This document shows positions 41,418 through 56,300 of a DNA stretch of 64,000 nt, piece by piece (position 1 is the first letter of the stretch; the number at the start of each line of letters is the position of its first letter). The notes under the pieces were generated by a model. It was not told where the DNA came from. It made no database searches and saw only the letters and a program-made list of their open reading frames with translations. The DNA comes from Pithys albifrons albifrons. Lineage: Eukaryota; Chordata; Aves; Passeriformes; Thamnophilidae. The position numbers and the translations under genes are program-made. The stretch covers positions 17,108,888 to 17,172,887 of the forward strand of contig NC_092473.1 of NCBI RefSeq assembly GCF_047495875.1, given 5' to 3'.

Positions 41418-44400
41418 CTGCATGGCAAATTAAAATGTTGCTTGTTATTTCAATTTCGTTTAAGTGATGGCTGCTACAGGTCAGATGTGATTCAGTGAGT
41501 TGTAGCACTCATGCCTGCTCGGGACTGGCAGCCAGTATGGGGTGTAGGCCCCTGGGGCCAGCTGGGGTTGTCGCCCAGCAGGAACAGTTGGGGTTGGCAC
41601 CCAGTAGCTCTCCTGGGGCAAAGCCAGAGCTGAAGTGTCTCCAGCTCTCAGCAATCCCTAAAGAGGGAGCAGCAGCTGCAGGAAGCAGGAGTTCTTAGTA
41701 CAGCTCCTGTGGTTATTGCCCTGGCTGTGTGTTGCTTGGGAAGCACACAAATGTGATGTGGAAGGTGCTGACACCCCTGGAAGTGGGGCATAGGTGCATG
41801 TCAAAGAGGAGGTGACACAGCTTCCATAAATTACTTCTTTGGGGGCAGGAGGGGTGTTCTCTTGTGTGCCTAGCCCTAGAATGGGCCATACCTGCTCAAT
41901 CAAGACATGAAATAGAGATTACTGGTCATTTGGGCTTATGCAGTGCTATTATTGGTGATTAGTTTCTTATTCTGTAAAAGCAAGGAGTCACTTCATACTT
42001 CTGCAGCTGTAAATGGAAGCAGACATTTCTAAGCGATGTTCTCCCAGAAAGCTTCTCTAGTGACTGGTCCAACACCATACCTTCATGGAACATTTTTTTG
42101 TTCTGGTCCAGTCAGAATGGGAATTGTGCCTGCAGCTTAAAGGTAGTGTATATTTTTAGAATTATTCAAGAAATTTTACTGACAACTCAGAATTTCTCTA
42201 CGGTGTAACCATGTATTTTCGTATGGTAAATTCTACCCTAGTATGCTGGCAGTGGCACAAAACAGTTGAGAACCATCCAATAATGTTTTTTGTATTAGAA
42301 TGTATACATGTATTCTCATTTAGAAAACCCTATTTGTATTCACATTCGTAAGGAAGGAAACCATAATGCTAAATGGAGTGACTGGTTTTAATGTATTTTT
42401 AAGGAAAATTTATGTGCTGCAAATGTGTCTTCCAAGTTGGCCAAGTAGTAGAGGTAACCTCATCAATTTTGCAGCTCTAAAAAAGGCGTGTGTAATCCCA
42501 AGAAGGAGACTTGCAGTAAAGTATCTGTGTTTAGATGGGATAGTTAGTATTTTTATAGACAGTGGGTTGTAGCTCATTTTCACCATGGTGGTGGTTGGTG
42601 GAAGATCTTCCTGCTTGTAGCTAAGGTGCTGATGAACATGTTATTTATTTGTTTTTACCAAAAATGTCATGTGAAATTTTATTTGCAATCAGGAGAGGTT
42701 TAATTCTGTCAGAAATACTCTTTTTTTTGCATGAGGGTGGTCACTGCTGTAGTTAGCATCAGCACGAGTTCTGTGAGGTGGGAGCCTGTGAGACAGAGGC
42801 AGAAGTTTTTCAGTACCCATCAGCTAAAACTGCACTGAAACAGTGTGAAACAGGAGGATGCAGAGAGAGCATCCTTGTAAGTAAAGTGACTCTACTAAAT
42901 CTAAAAAAAGTCAAGTTTAAGCCAAATCCAAGAGTTAGTACTGCTACCTGGAACAGGTTTACTCCAGTAAACACTGTTTAGTAGCACAGGGATGTTCTGG
43001 GAGGTGTAGAGACACCAGTGGTGCTTTCTTCCCCTCTACTCCTGTGCTCATCTTTGTGTTCTTTGTAAAATCCTACAGGAAGGCTTGTGCTTGGCTAGAG
43101 AGGCCTGTTCAGGCCAGGACTAGAAAGCTATTTGCTGTAGCACTGCCTTCTCTGCTGAGCCCCAGCTCCTGTCTGCCTTTCCCTGGCTTTTTTGCTTCTG
43201 CACAGCTATGCCTTCTGGTCTGCACATTTCCATCTGATGGCTTTCTGTGTGGCTGTATTCTTCCTTTTCTCTCCCTTCAGTATTTCTCTGGCAAAATGGA
43301 ACTCTGACTCTGGAGAAGGGGGTTGCCTGTTCCTGTGCCTTTACATAGCCAGACCTGGAGGTGGGCAGCAGGGCCGGGGAGCAGCTGTCCGGCTCTGCCT
43401 TGCCTTGCGACAGACACGGCCCGACTGCAGCGGGAACTGAGTCCACGTTCCATCCTCCGTCCCTGCCTCTTTGCCATCCAGAGTAATTGCCAGGCTATGG
43501 AACGCAGGTAGGTTTAAAATGACAGGTTTGCAGCCCAAGCTGGTGATCTGCCCCTGGGCAATGTGTGGGAGTTGTGACTTTGAGCTGGCCCTGAGAGGTA
43601 TGGGCTGAGCTCACCGCCTGGGGACCAGCCTGTGCCTGCAGAGGCAGCTCACCCTCTGGAGAGAGGAGCTTCCTTCCTAGAGGCTGGGACCCTCCAGGCA
43701 TGTCCTTTTTGCTGGTGGAGGACTCCTGCCACAACAGAGAATTACTGATCATAGTAAGTGTATTTTCAGTGGTTTTCAGTTTGTTTTGAAAGGCTGCAGT
43801 GCAAGTGGAGGCTTGTGCCAAGTTTTAGCTTAGTTGTAATGCCATTTATTGCCCTCTCACAATCACTCCATCTCCACATCATTCTCACCTGGCTGCTTAC
43901 CAGATATTAACAATCTGACTCACTGTGAGTGAAATAGGTTCCTGAGAAAAAAAGCTGATGTATTCCCAGTTCAGGAGAAGCTAGTTCTGATACTCTTTTT
44001 TTTTCCATTGCAGAAATGCCACAGGCTTAGCTTTTTTTTGTTTCTCTTCTGAGCAGTCTTGGCTCCTTGAAAACATGCACCTGTATGTATTACCTGCTGG
44101 CAAATTCCCATCAATCAAGGTTTTTCATTGCCTGTGGAAAACTAACAATAACCACAAGACTAGTATAGAGCAGGAGCTTGAGGATATGGAGTCAAGTTGT
44201 TGCGAGTAGGGACAAGTTAATTTTAGGGAAGGGTAAGCTTTTTAAATAGCTTACTCCTGCATCTTGCTTTGTGACTGCATCATTGAGGCAGGATGCAAGG
44301 ATGTCCAAGTGTTCATCTACCATCAGCTTTATCTAAGAAAACCAGTTCTTTTAAGTGTTGCAGTGATAGGGCCAAAGGAACAAAGGGTTAGAGAATCAAA

Positions 44401-46466
44401 TGAGAGGGTTGTGACTTCCAAAACCCTACTCTTAAGGTTTACCTCTGACTGTGGAATTCTGTGACTAAACTCAATGAATAGAGGCTGAGTGAACAGTTTG
44501 CTTTCTCCTAGCCACGTCTTTTCTTTAGAAAACCCCTTAGGGAGCATGATTTGTGCAGTTTGTGTTCCAGCCCTGACAGAGGTTCTTCCAAACTGTTATT
44601 TTGCATGTAGCTCCTTTCACAAAAGAATATGTGTTTCTTACTCATTTTTGGGGAACTGTGCCCTTGCAATGCCCAGGCACACGTGCCCATGCACAAACAC
44701 ACGGATCATTTCCCACCTCTGCAGATTGCTGAGTATGAGGTCTGCCCCAGGCTCCCACAGGATGATGTATAATGCTCTCATATTACCCGGAATTTGGGTT
44801 TTTTTTCACCACTCTGCTGTGACTTAGCCATGTTGTGCCGTCAGTGTCTCATTGGCCCTTGCAGCTGCAGCCACAGCCCTCGAGGCCCCTCCGACTGCGC
44901 CACAGTGACGAGGTCGGAAGCCAAGCAACAGCTCAGCAGGAACTTGCTGGCAATCACAGCGGGGAGACCAGTAAACTAGTCTGGTTTTCAGCCGCAGGAC
45001 TGTCATCTCTCAAAGCAGATTGCTTCAAAGCAAAGGAAAAACACAGTCAAGTGAGGGAGAGCCCTTTTCAGGTACCTCACTAACACAACCAAAGTTAAAG
45101 TTTACTGAATTGCCACACCTCGGAGTGTGTTCCAAGAGTGTCTAATAACAGCTGTCAGCAGCACCTCTGGTGTTCTAAGTCCTGAGCATTCTCAGTCCTT
45201 GTGACAAGCTGAGAAAACATTCAGGGGAACTTAACATCTCAAGGTGCTTTTGCTCAATTTGTCCCTTTTGTTGTCCTGCTTCCAACCTGTTCCTTCTGTA
45301 GCTTTCTATAATGTGGAAATTTCCATACCATTGGCTGTCTACCCCTCCAGCAATTCTGCAGGATGAAAGAGAATTAAAACTGGCTGCAGCACTAGATAAA
45401 CAGAATGGGGAACTGGCTACTGTGGCACATTTAGCTGCATGAGGGGAGAAGCAGCTGTTTTCTCCTTTTTTAGCTCTTAGCCAGAATACTGTCTATAAAA
45501 CTCTGACCATCTGTGCAGGAGATCTAAGTTGCTGTGTTCTGGATGCAGAGTGGCAATTGTCATGACAAGAGTTGTTATAGTACAGCCTGTGAGCCAGAGC
45601 CTGTCTTTGTTTTGGTAGAGGGATGACTGCCCTAAGGAGCTCCTGTCCCATTTCAGTGGGGGATTGGCCACTTCCTTCATCATGCTCCATTGTATAAGGA
45701 CAGGGCATTCATAGCTGGGTGGTGTTTGTCCTCTGCTTGAAGGTTACTGAGTTGGTGACTAACACGTAGCACTGGGACTTTCCTACTTGCTGTTGTTTCC
45801 CCAGCTCTTAGACGTGGGGAAATTTGCCATAAGCTGAAGAGTTTGAGGTTGGCTGCTTCTCCCCAGCTCAGCTACTGCTGGTTTCACTTGCAGTGAGCCA
45901 CCCACACAGCAACAAGAAACATAATAAGGTGAGAAAACTCTAGACTAGTTCTGGGGTAGAATTTCCACACATGGTTCAGGGGTTTAACCAGTCCCCGGTT
46001 CTTGTCTTGATGCCCTAGAGAGTTGCTGTGAGAACCAGGAGTGCACTGGCCATGGAGGCAGCGCCTGTGGTGAGTAGCCTGCTAAGGTGTGGAGGATCTG
46101 GCTCATATTGTGCTGCAATTGCTGACCAGTGCATGGGTCTGGCAGGACCTGGGCCTGAAGGTTGGTGCAGGGCAGTTCACTGCTGGGTGGTCTGCTCCCT
46201 CCGCTGCCTGGCTGAGGGGCTTCAGAAGCACATAATATGCTCCTACGCATGACGGGGCAATGAAGCCATGATGTGCCTTATTTCCTTCACTAGGGCAGGA
46301 ATTGGGACTCACAGTTTGGCATGTGCTGCCCATTTCGTGGCCTCATTCTAAGCTGTGCTGGGCGCCTGCAACAGATGCTCTTGTCCGGAAGCATCATGGA
46401 TTCTTCCCACTTCTGGTCAAGCCACCTTTCCTGTTCTTATAACTTAAAAACCTCCAGCTGTGCCCC

Positions 46467-46545
46467 TATATTGGGTTTGCATAGCAAGATTTTGTAGTGG
46501 AGGGGTGCTACAGGGATGGGTTTTCTGAGAAGTCACTCCCTTCAC
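46467..46545 (+). mobile_element. Possible avian ERV LTR fragment
   Basis: 'tatattgggtttgcatagca' followed by 'agattttgtagtgg' and 'ggtgctacagggatgg' resembles the start of a widespread passerine LTR family (TGTATTGGGTTTGCATGGC, then a G-rich stretch and GGCTACAGGGG). Similarity fades after about 80 bp. Tentative. Confidence 0.4.
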
Positions 46546-49500
46546 ACCTTTTTTTCTTAAAGCCACAATACCTTGCTGCCAGTGACATGAGGAGTCACTA
46601 ATTGTGCCCAGACTGTGTTCCATGGTTTAGGGATGCAGGTAGCCACCCTCTGCAGCTCACTGTGTGCCATGGGAGCTGTTTGCTTTGCTTTGCACACATC
46701 CAGCCCCAGGTGTGGAAGAGCTGCTGTGAAGCTTTGCAGCCAGGCAGCATAGGTGGAACATGCTGATTTTTGACAGCTGTGGTAAACCAAAGCTCCATGA
46801 GATCCAGGTGAGGCTCTTGCTATAAGCCAACAGCAGAGCTCTGATCTTGGTGCATACTTGCTTGCAGAGATCTGGAGACAAGCTGATAGAGGTTGTCTCT
46901 GAGGGGGTCAGTTTCTGCTAACCTTCATGAAAGGAGCAAGGAGTTCTGCCAGCTCTGCTGACTCAGGTAAGCTCTGTGGGAGTGTGTCACAGGCTTTCTG
47001 ACCTCATGCAGAGATGCTCTGGGCATGTTTTGCATGCTGCAGGGTGTTGGGTTTGAGCCTGAACAGAGCTGTAGGTTTCTGTTCCAGATGGTCAGGGTGA
47101 GTTCACAGGCGCAGTCATTCCTGTTTCTGTTTACCAGCATGTGTCTGGTGATTTCCTAAGAGAAGATACAAAAGTGTGCAATCTCCTCCATGTGAGCAAG
47201 ACATATGTAGTTGCAGCTCTGTCAAGGTAAGCTCTTTTTCTCTGCCAGGAGCCAAAATTTTGTGCTCTTACTACAGCCTTCATGCAGAATTCATGCAGAT
47301 TCAGACTTGATGGATATTGGGGAAAACAAGACTGAGCTCAGTGTTGGCAGCTACAGAAAAGGGGCAGAGGCTGAAGGGGGAGGCAGGAGGGCAGGGTGTT
47401 GGGGTCTCTGAATTCCCCAGACTGAAAGCAATACACTCCTCCCTCTCCTGCAGCATCCTGTGTCAGCTCACAGCCACCACCTGGGCAGCTTTGGTGTTTT
47501 TAAACCTGCTGCTTTGCTGACTAACACCTCCGCTTTCTGCCTGGCTCATTCATATTTTAGCCCATTTCCTGAGCTTTGAGGTGGTTTCTTCTATTGCTTT
47601 CCCTTCCAGCAGAACACTGTTATTCATGTCTCAGCTGTTCTGCTGGTTTTTACTTATTGTAATGTATCATTATCTTCCTCCTAGATGTCAATAGCCAGTA
47701 AAAGTGCCTTTGACCCTAGATTTATGCCAGGTCTGTATCTTTGATGGTGCTGAGGATATTGGTTTAATTTGGTTGTGACAGGAAAAAATTACAGAGGTAG
47801 TACTGTTCGTGTGGAGTTTTTTCCCCAGATCATGAACCTGGTAAGTGCATGTGTGTCTAGTTCTCTCTCCTACAGAAAGGAATTGTCAGCTCTCGTTATT
47901 TTCTCTGCATGTATTCTTGCTGATAAATACCTATAGATGTTGCCCTTCCAGTCATGGCAAAATGGTTTTGGGTCATGAATACCTCTAGTAGAATCTACCA
48001 AGCCTTCCTTTTTGTGCCCTTCACACTTGCTTCTTGATTATTGCCACTGGGCTGAGATTACACTTTTAATGAGTTAAGTTTGAGAAAATCAGGCCTTTAG
48101 GTGCAATATATTTTATTTTTTAAAGCTGTTGGTCTTATAGTGCCATCATGTTTTTTTTTAATTAGCTCTGTAATATCAAATGCATACTATTGCATGGTTT
48201 AAAAGTTGCAAGGCTTGTACCAGCCAAACTATCACTCTTCAGAGATATCACACATCTTTCCCTTCTTCCTCTGCATAAGTAACAGTATTGGCATACCTTG
48301 GAGAGTATGGTGTAGTCAGACAGCAAAAGCTGCACCACTGTCCTAGTCTGCTATCTTTACAACAGAAAGATACTAGTAACTACCTGGGAAATATCTAGCT
48401 TAGCTGCTCAGCCTCACTGTGCTGTTCCACACTGCACTCCACAATCCACAGGCAGCATCAGCTGCTGAGGCAAGGCTTTTCTAGAAGCTTGGGCCTGACA
48501 CCATGCCTGTAAGTGATCCACAAAGCAGACAGAAGGGAGAGCTGGTCTCTTGCAGACACTCCTCCAAAACGCTGTGAGGAGTAGCTTCTGGACTAAGCCT
48601 TGGGACCTTTGCTGTGCCAGCTTCACTGCTGCAGTCTTCTTGGGTTATTCCAGCTCCTTGTTCTTTACTGTCCTACCACCACAATATGTGTGCCAAATCC
48701 CTCCATTGTGCTGCTCGTTTCCCTCTTGGCCAAGGACAAAAGAAGTGTGCGTGGGCTCCTTACAGCCCCTTTTAAGGTAGGTGTTGGTAACTTAACAGAC
48801 CCTCCTTCAGAGTCAGCCTTGCAACCTGCAGAGCCCAGTCTAGACACAAGCTGCAGGCCTGACCCCTCACCTGTGTGGGAGCCAGACCAACCCCTGCCTG
48901 TTGTCTGGGGATTGGTGGTGTTGCCTTGGTCTCAGGGCCATTTCGGGGATACATGGAAGCTGAACACAGTGGTGCTTGCCAGTCTCCAATGTGGCACATG
49001 CTGTACTATGCGGTTTGGCTTAGACTTCTAATACTTTGGCACTGTTGCCTCCTCACTGCAAGGGTCTAATTCCACCAGCCCCGCTATGACCTTTTAGATG
49101 TGTGAGTTTTTATCAGCTCTCCCACCCTTTTCTCATGGAAGAGATCAGAACAGTACAGTAATAAATGTTGTGTGGGTGTTTGGACCTGAATTCATCACCT
49201 CCTCTCACCACATCCTTCTGTCAGCACAGTAATACTGATACAGTGGTGACGTCAATCTCCATTTATCACTGTGGATTCCAACACACAACGGCCCTTGGTT
49301 GTGCACAAGTAGGCTTTGCTCTTGTGCTGACGAGACCCACCTGCTTTCCCAGCTCCTGTGCAGGTGGGGTCTGCAGTCGAAGAGCACAAAGATTTAGCCG
49401 GGCCAGCCATGGAACTGTTGGAGGGCTGAAATGCACAACACAGGGCAGGTAATGTCCATGCTTCCACCAATTTTCCCTGCTGCCAGTTCGTTCCTGCTTC

Positions 49501-49760
49501 ATATCTGCAGCTTCACTGTAAAGCTTTCTTATAGCTGGAACAACTTTGTCCCTCAGCTGTCATTGCTGTTGGCCTCTACTGAACAGCCAGAGCATACCCC
49601 TGTCTCCTGATTTTTTCAGCTTTGTGATTAGATGACTGTGCACTGATAAATTCTTTTCAAGAAGAAAGCTTGTCTGGGCATATAACTGGTGGACTGTGTC
49701 TTCTGCTCTTTTTAACTTGGCTGTAGCAAAATTTACCTTCTCGTGCTTGAAAATACCATC

Positions 49761-49915
49761 TTTTATTTCTTCTTTTTTTCCCTAAAGTGAGTTTTTAATT
49801 TGTTTTGTTTTGTTTTGGGGGTGTTTGTGTTTGTTTGGTGTTTTTTTTTCAGGGAGGTGGGGTGGAGGTGTTGTTTGCTTTTGGGTTGTTGTGTTTTTGT
49901 TGGTTTTTTGGAAGT
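49761..49915 (+). repeat. T/G-rich low-complexity tract
   Basis: Runs of (gttt)n, poly-T and 'ggggtg' words with almost no C or A. Strong strand asymmetry, no unit order beyond short tttg repeats. Confidence 0.75.
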
Positions 49916-52144
49916 TTTGTAAGTACATACATTTCCTGGAAGCACTTCAAACTGTGAGATTGGACTTTGCATCCATCTTTGGCAGCTTATAGCATAGTAT
50001 TTCCAGATCCATAACAAAAAATAATCTTTGTAAATGTCTGTGACTCTATTGGCCCCATTTCCTATTCTCTGGTATATTAAAACCTTGTAGTATCATTTAC
50101 TTATGCACGTCTATATGAATGGCTGTCAGCTTTGCTGCTGTGGTCTCTCACACACTTTCCTAGGATACTACAGAGTTTGCAGCAGTGGTACTTGACAGCT
50201 GTACAGTGCTTGATGTTTTATAAGAATTAAGTGACTAGGTTTCAAGGATGTGTAAGCTGACTCAGAGTCCCCATTTCATACACAGAGAAGTTGAAATGAG
50301 GTGGTAGAAAGGACTTTCCTAATGCCAGAAAGGGAATAAACTCCTGCCTGTGCCCATTGCCCCCTGCCATTCTTCCCCTCCAGGTGAACAATCATGTGCT
50401 GACAGATGGAAGCAAATGGGAAAGGTGTAACAAATGGAGGGATGTAGGAAAGGTAGGGATCTCAGTCACAGTCTGGGATTGATGCTTGCAGGGGGCCTAA
50501 CTGGAGAAAACTTCAAAACAAGAGGTGCTATACATCTCCATTAAACTCATGAGATCTTTCAGACATCAAAGACCATGAAGACACTGCTTCAGAGCTGCAG
50601 CTTTCCCAGCTCTTCTGCATGTGTCTTGTCTGTCCATGTCTTGTCATAACCTGGAGCACAGCCAGAAGATCAGATGCACAGCACTGTCACTGCCTATGGT
50701 GCTCTCAGAGGTTGCAGTCCTTTCCCACCACACTGGTAGGAGAAGTCTGCCAGAAGAGGAGGAGATAGGTGTTGTACTAATCTGTGGGCACTGGCAAGGG
50801 TGAGAGATGGGACAGTGAAGTCCCAAGTGAAGAAGTATTCTCTTCTTGTAATGTCTTCTTGCTTTTCCCATGTTAGCAGATCCTACTGCTCCCCCCCTCC
50901 TCCACTGTGTTCTTATTCAGGTACCTCCCTTCTAGATTACATCACTGTCTGTTAACCTCTCTCCATTGTAAAGTGGCAGCCTCTGGAAACTCCATGAGAC
51001 ATCTTCCTGATGAGCTACTTGGGCTTCTTGCTTTGTCTTTTTCCTGTTCGGTCCTTTCTGTCCCATTGGGTTGATGGTACTATTCTCTGAGCAGAGAGGA
51101 AGGAAAGTAGGGGGGCACTCGAAAGAAACCATAGTCCACTAGGTAAAAGCAGCAAAGACTTTCCTTGCATTGCTCTGTTCATTTAGGCAGGAGTGGGAGT
51201 AAAATGAGGGAGCTACAGCAATCTCATTGATACGAAGTGTCAGAGGCCCTGCCAATTGTATCCTGAAACAAGTGCTGGGTCTGAAGACCTCTCTGAGGAC
51301 TCAACCCTTCCTTCTTTCCTTTGCTGAAGAAGAGGCAGCAAGTTGCCTGTCTTGGCCTTCCAGAGTGGCTGAGACTGTGGAGCGAGACAGTTGAAAAACA
51401 AAGTGACACCAAGATGGACTCAGCCAGTCATAGCACAAGGTCAGGTGAGCAGGTTTCAGATGGCAGGATAACAACAGGCTTTCCTCAAAGAAATGAAGAT
51501 GTGGAGCAGAACAGAGCCATGGAAGAATGAGTGAGAGTAGAGGTGGAGTTAGACAGTGGGCTGTATCTCAGTGACCAGAGTGTGCACCACCAGAAGTAGT
51601 GGTAACAACAAAAGTTACTATACAGAGAACTCGGAGAGTTGAGACTAGACAGGTTGAGAAAATGTGTTTTCTCAAGGCAAAGTATCATTGGAGGCTGGAG
51701 TGTGGGGGAGAAGAGTTTCTGTCCTGCCACTGGAAGCAGAGAAAGGAGGCTGGCAGGGTGCCTGGGGCTCCTTGCTGAGTTGGAGCAGTGCTTCCTGGGC
51801 AGGGTATGTTTGGCAGGAAGAGAGGGGAAGCAGCTGCACCGCTGCTCCTGCAGCAGGGCTGAGGTGCTGCAGGCACAGTGTCTGTGGCACCTCCAGAATG
51901 AGTCTTGCTGATTTCATCTGGCACCCAGGAGCACATCCCTGAGCTCACACAGGGCTGCAGGGGCTTTCTGCTACCCGCTAAATTTATTTTGCTTTCGTTA
52001 TTTGAGTAAACCTGGGAAATTTTTAAACACCACAAATGTTCCCCAGGTGGTCGAGGCCTCACTGGCTTCTCTCTGCTGAGTGACTGTCTGGGTGTTTGCT
52101 GCTGGTGGCAGAGGCAGTGCAGGCACCCAAGGCCTGCCTGGATG

Positions 52145-52662
52145 CCCAAATCAATACAGGCTGGGGGATACATGGACCAAGACCAGCCTTGCTGAGAAGG
52201 ACTTGGGTGTGCTGGTGGATAAAAAACTGGACATAAGCCATCTGTGTGCACTGGTAGCCCAGAAACCACCCATGTCCTGGGCTGCATCCTCAGCAGCATG
52301 GGCAACAAGTTGAGGGAGGGGATTCTCCCGCTCTGCTCTGCTCTTGTGAGTCTCCAGTTGGAGTTCTGCGTCCAGCCCTGGGACCCCCAACATGAGAAGG
52401 ATGTGGAGCTGCTGTATTGAGTCCTGAGGAGTCCACAGAGATGGTCCAAGGCCTGAAGCATCTACAAACAGGTTGAGAGAGCTAGGGTTGTTCTGTCAGG
52501 AGAAGAGGAGGCTCCAGGGAGACCTTATTGCAGCCTTTCAATATTTAAAGGGAGCCAGTGAGAAAGATATGGACAGACTTTTTAGCAGAGTCTGCTGTAA
52601 TAGGGCAAGGGGTGGTGGTTTTAAATTAGGGTAGATCAGACTGTGTGGCCTGGCACCAAAAG
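52145..52662 (+). mobile_element. CR1 LINE fragment, ORF2 C-terminal part
   Basis: The plus strand encodes, with frame breaks, the end of the CR1 reverse transcriptase: NQYRLGDTWTKTSLAEKDLG, then VLVDKKLDISHLCAL in one frame, and later traces of the segment ending in 'ggagaccttattgcagcctt'. The terminal 3' UTR is missing or decayed. Dead copy about 1 kb upstream of the IL21R first coding exon. Confidence 0.9.
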
Positions 52663-53321
52663 TGCATCAGCACAGCCTTTCTCTGAAGTCAGTGCTGGAC
52701 ATTGTTCTCTGTGCCACATGGGAGGCTTTTTTTTCCTAGTGTTTCTTCCTGGAGTCCCTTAACTAGATATTTCATGTTTATTTAACTGTGGGTAGGCAAA
52801 ATCAATGATTTCTCACCAGCCTTGTTCATACAGACCCATAGTGACCTTCAGACTCTTTTTGACTAATTCACTGCACAGATGTTTAACCCTCAGCAATGTC
52901 ATTTCTCCTAGTGGCAAGCCATTTCTAGTTGCAGGAAACTAATGAATAAAAAATTGTTGGTGCTTAACCCAAGGGTCTTTCCTGTTGCGTGGATAGCCCA
53001 GGGCTGCAGTCGCTTTGCTGCTTTCTCTGTGTGCATGCTGGCAAGGAACAAAGATTTCACTCACCTTGCTTGTGACCAGTTAGCAGAGCTCTTGGTCATC
53101 CCCCCCTGAGCCCGTGGAGTAGATACACACTGGAGAGTTAAAAGTACTTGCCTAAAGAAGGCACTTTTAGATATTTAATGAAAGCAAGATTAATTCCACC
53201 TCAACCTTAATCATATTAGTAGATGTCTGAGCTAAGCTTTTAATTGATTGTGGGGATTTTGTTTGAGCTTTTTTATAGATTTTCTGCTCCCACACCGCCC
53301 AGGACATCAGTCAGAACGAAC

Positions 53322-56300
53322 ATGAGGAACAAACGGTGGCTCCAGAATATTTTCTTCTTCCTTTTATTTCAATACAGTAAGTTCTCAATTCTTTCTTCTG
53401 GGCTGTACACCCCCAGGATTTATCTTGGTGACCATTGTTGCTGGCTGTGATGAGATGTGCATGACACAAGGTTGCCATGGGACAGCAAGTACAGGATAAG
53501 GTGCCGGGGAGGGGGTTCCATGGGATAAGGAGTGGGGAACAGGCAGGGGAAGGTGCACAGCTGGGCAGAGCTCAGCCAGGCTGCAGACTGATGTGAGGAG
53601 CAGCACAGAGTGCAGAGATAATGCTTCTGAAATGTCTCCTAGTGACACTGTAGTAGGATTTCCCCCACTACAAAACCTGCTATTTTTTACAAATTGGCTT
53701 TTATTTTTGTGACTGCTGGTGAAGGTACAAGGGGTTTGAGTGTAAAATAACTGGCACAGAAGGGTTGAAACACGTCAAAGGTGGTGGGAGGTGTGTTTCA
53801 CATTTAAAGATTTTTCAATTTTCTGTGGGGAGCAATACTGCAGAAAACAGAGCTGGATCAAACACTTTTAAAGTACTAGGACACCAAATCAGGGCTTAGT
53901 TTTCACAATATGTATTTTAAATGTTACATTTAGATGTTATTCAGAAGAACACTGTAAATAAAGTTCCAGAAATCCCAGGATCTGGTATAGCAAAAATAGG
54001 GCAAGAATTGGTCTGTTGGCCAAGAACAGGGCTTATGGTTGCTCTTGGCAGGCCTTCCAGGGACAATGGACTGAACCTCCCCTGGTGTCAGCCCCGTGGT
54101 TCAGGACTAGACTGTGCAAACAGTCACACACACACACACCCTTTTTTGCTGCTTCCTACCCACACTGCAAACTCCAGATGACTCAGAGCTTACTTTCTGA
54201 ACAGGTCAGCTGAACAGAAAAAGGCAGTGACGATCAAGCCTGCAGGGAGCCATGCAAGTTTAGTATCTTACGTGCTGCTTCTAGGCAGAGCATTGGACCT
54301 GCTCCAATTAAACCTAAATTAACCAAAAAGATGCGTTCAGAGTTACATCTTCCTATCATGTGGGACCATTGTGATGTTTGGTCTGAATTTTGCGTGACAC
54401 AAGCCAGGGAATTACTGTGTACTAATTTCAGTTTGGATCCATCTGGGTCTTACTGTTAGAATTCTTTGAATTCTGTTTCTGAAGCTGCCAAGGACAGACA
54501 TTGCATCCTAGATCTAACTGGATTTAGGGCATTTAAATATTTCTTTCCCAGTAAAAAGTTGTCTTCTTAATTTTGTTAACAGATTCTTGCCCAAAGTTAT
54601 GCTTGCAGCTTATCAGCGACCTAGAAATAGTCTGTTGAACTAATTAACATAATAGCATACACGAATGCTAATTAACAATGCTTAATAGCTTAGTAGTACT
54701 TGCTGCCCTCTCTAAAGGAAAGCAAGAGATTTCCAGCCTCATTTTTGTAGGAGAGTAAAGTTAGGCTAAGGGAGAAAAAGTATGTTGCTCAGGACTCTGG
54801 ACCAAACAGAAGAGTCTGTTGAGGACTCAAAATGAAAAATGAGAGATTAACGAAAATTTTAGAACAAAATTATGAAGTTGGTGTGAAATGAAAAATTCAA
54901 AATGAAACAAAGTGAAACCCATATAATTTGAAGAATTTACAGTTCTAAAAAGCATATGTACATCCTTGGGGCCATCTCTTGAAAACATCCCCAAGTTTGA
55001 ATAGGATTATTCTGTAACATAAGCCTTTTTGGACTGTTGGTGTCTTGTATACAAATCTGAGCTCAAATATGGAGAGCAGTATGTGCTTTGATGCCTGAGG
55101 ACTGGGAAGGAAAAGTTGTGATGGGTGACATCAGCGAGGACAAGTTGGACTTTGTTCTCCTTTGAACTGACTCTGGTCTGGGAGGAGGCTGCTCCCCCCA
55201 CTGGGCACTCCTGTGCACCGCTGGGCTGCAGATGCAGAGGCATCTTGTTTGGGGGGATACTCGTGTGATCTGGAGGGTGGAGCAGATGTTTCTGGTCCAG
55301 CAGTGCACATGCTGCCTGTATTCCACGCTCTTGGTGGTTCTCTGCATGCAGCTTCACCTGTAAAACTGGGCATTGTGGGTGTTGTGATGTGTATTGCATC
55401 AGCCTGCTTTCATCATCTGCAAACAAAACTGAACACAAAGCATGTGGCCAAGGGAAGCAGAAGTGCAGCTTCTCTAACAGACAAGCAGCAGAATGATCAT
55501 GGGAAGAGAGCTTGCAGCATGGTCAGCATCAAAGCATTTGGGTGACTGGTGGCTGTGAAATAACATGCTCTCGTGAGGCTGGGGCAGCCCTGATGGCAGG
55601 GGAGGACACATGCTTGATTTAATCATGGAGGTAACAGCCTTGAGTCTTTTCCTAGATGGTTACAATTTTATTCCCATTGAAAAGGAGTTATACTGTACAT
55701 TTGGGAGATGAACAGTCACTGCAGGAGGCATGGTTTGCACCAGCATGGCATGCTGCATCTCCTGCAGTCCTTTCCTCTCTCAGACATTCTTAGTATAGTG
55801 GTAGTAGTTCTTGTCAGTCAGGAGAGGACTCATCAATGCAGACACTTCTTACTGTGCTGCTTCTTCCCTACCTTGAAATCCAGGGAGGTTACTGACATGT
55901 GTGATGCACAGGACAAGGGTGCTTTTGTACAGCACATGTCAGATACTGGTCTTGAGCAGAGCTCCTGAAGAACAATTATAAGAGCAAAAATGCTGCTTTG
56001 TGACCACTTTCAAATTACTTAATTTTCTTAATGACCAGTGTAAATTCCACAATTGCCTTCTAAGTTCTCTTTGTAAGTCAGTAATTAATAAATTGTGCCT
56101 ATCAGAGCGATTTGCAAAAATTATAATAATTACAAATTTGCAATATTTTTTTTGCCAAAATTTCATGAAAAACATACTTCAAGCCTCTGGAGCTGGACAT
56201 GAAGGGTATTGATGCTGCAGATACCAAGCTGTAGAAAATAGAAAAGACACTGGCAAAGAAAGAACTTTTTTAAAAGTGGTGTTTTGGTAAAGTGCCATGT

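Larger units (their letters stand above)
41418..53278. other. IL4R-IL21R interval, no coding exon recognised
   Basis: About 11.9 kb lies between the two receptor genes. Non-coding first exons and the promoter of IL21R should be here, because the first coding exon starts right behind a splice acceptor (53,278), but I cannot place them. Open frames are short and without domains. Visible repeats are an LTR-like piece near 46.5 kb, a T/G-rich tract near 49.8 kb and a CR1 copy at 52.1-52.7 kb. Confidence 0.6.
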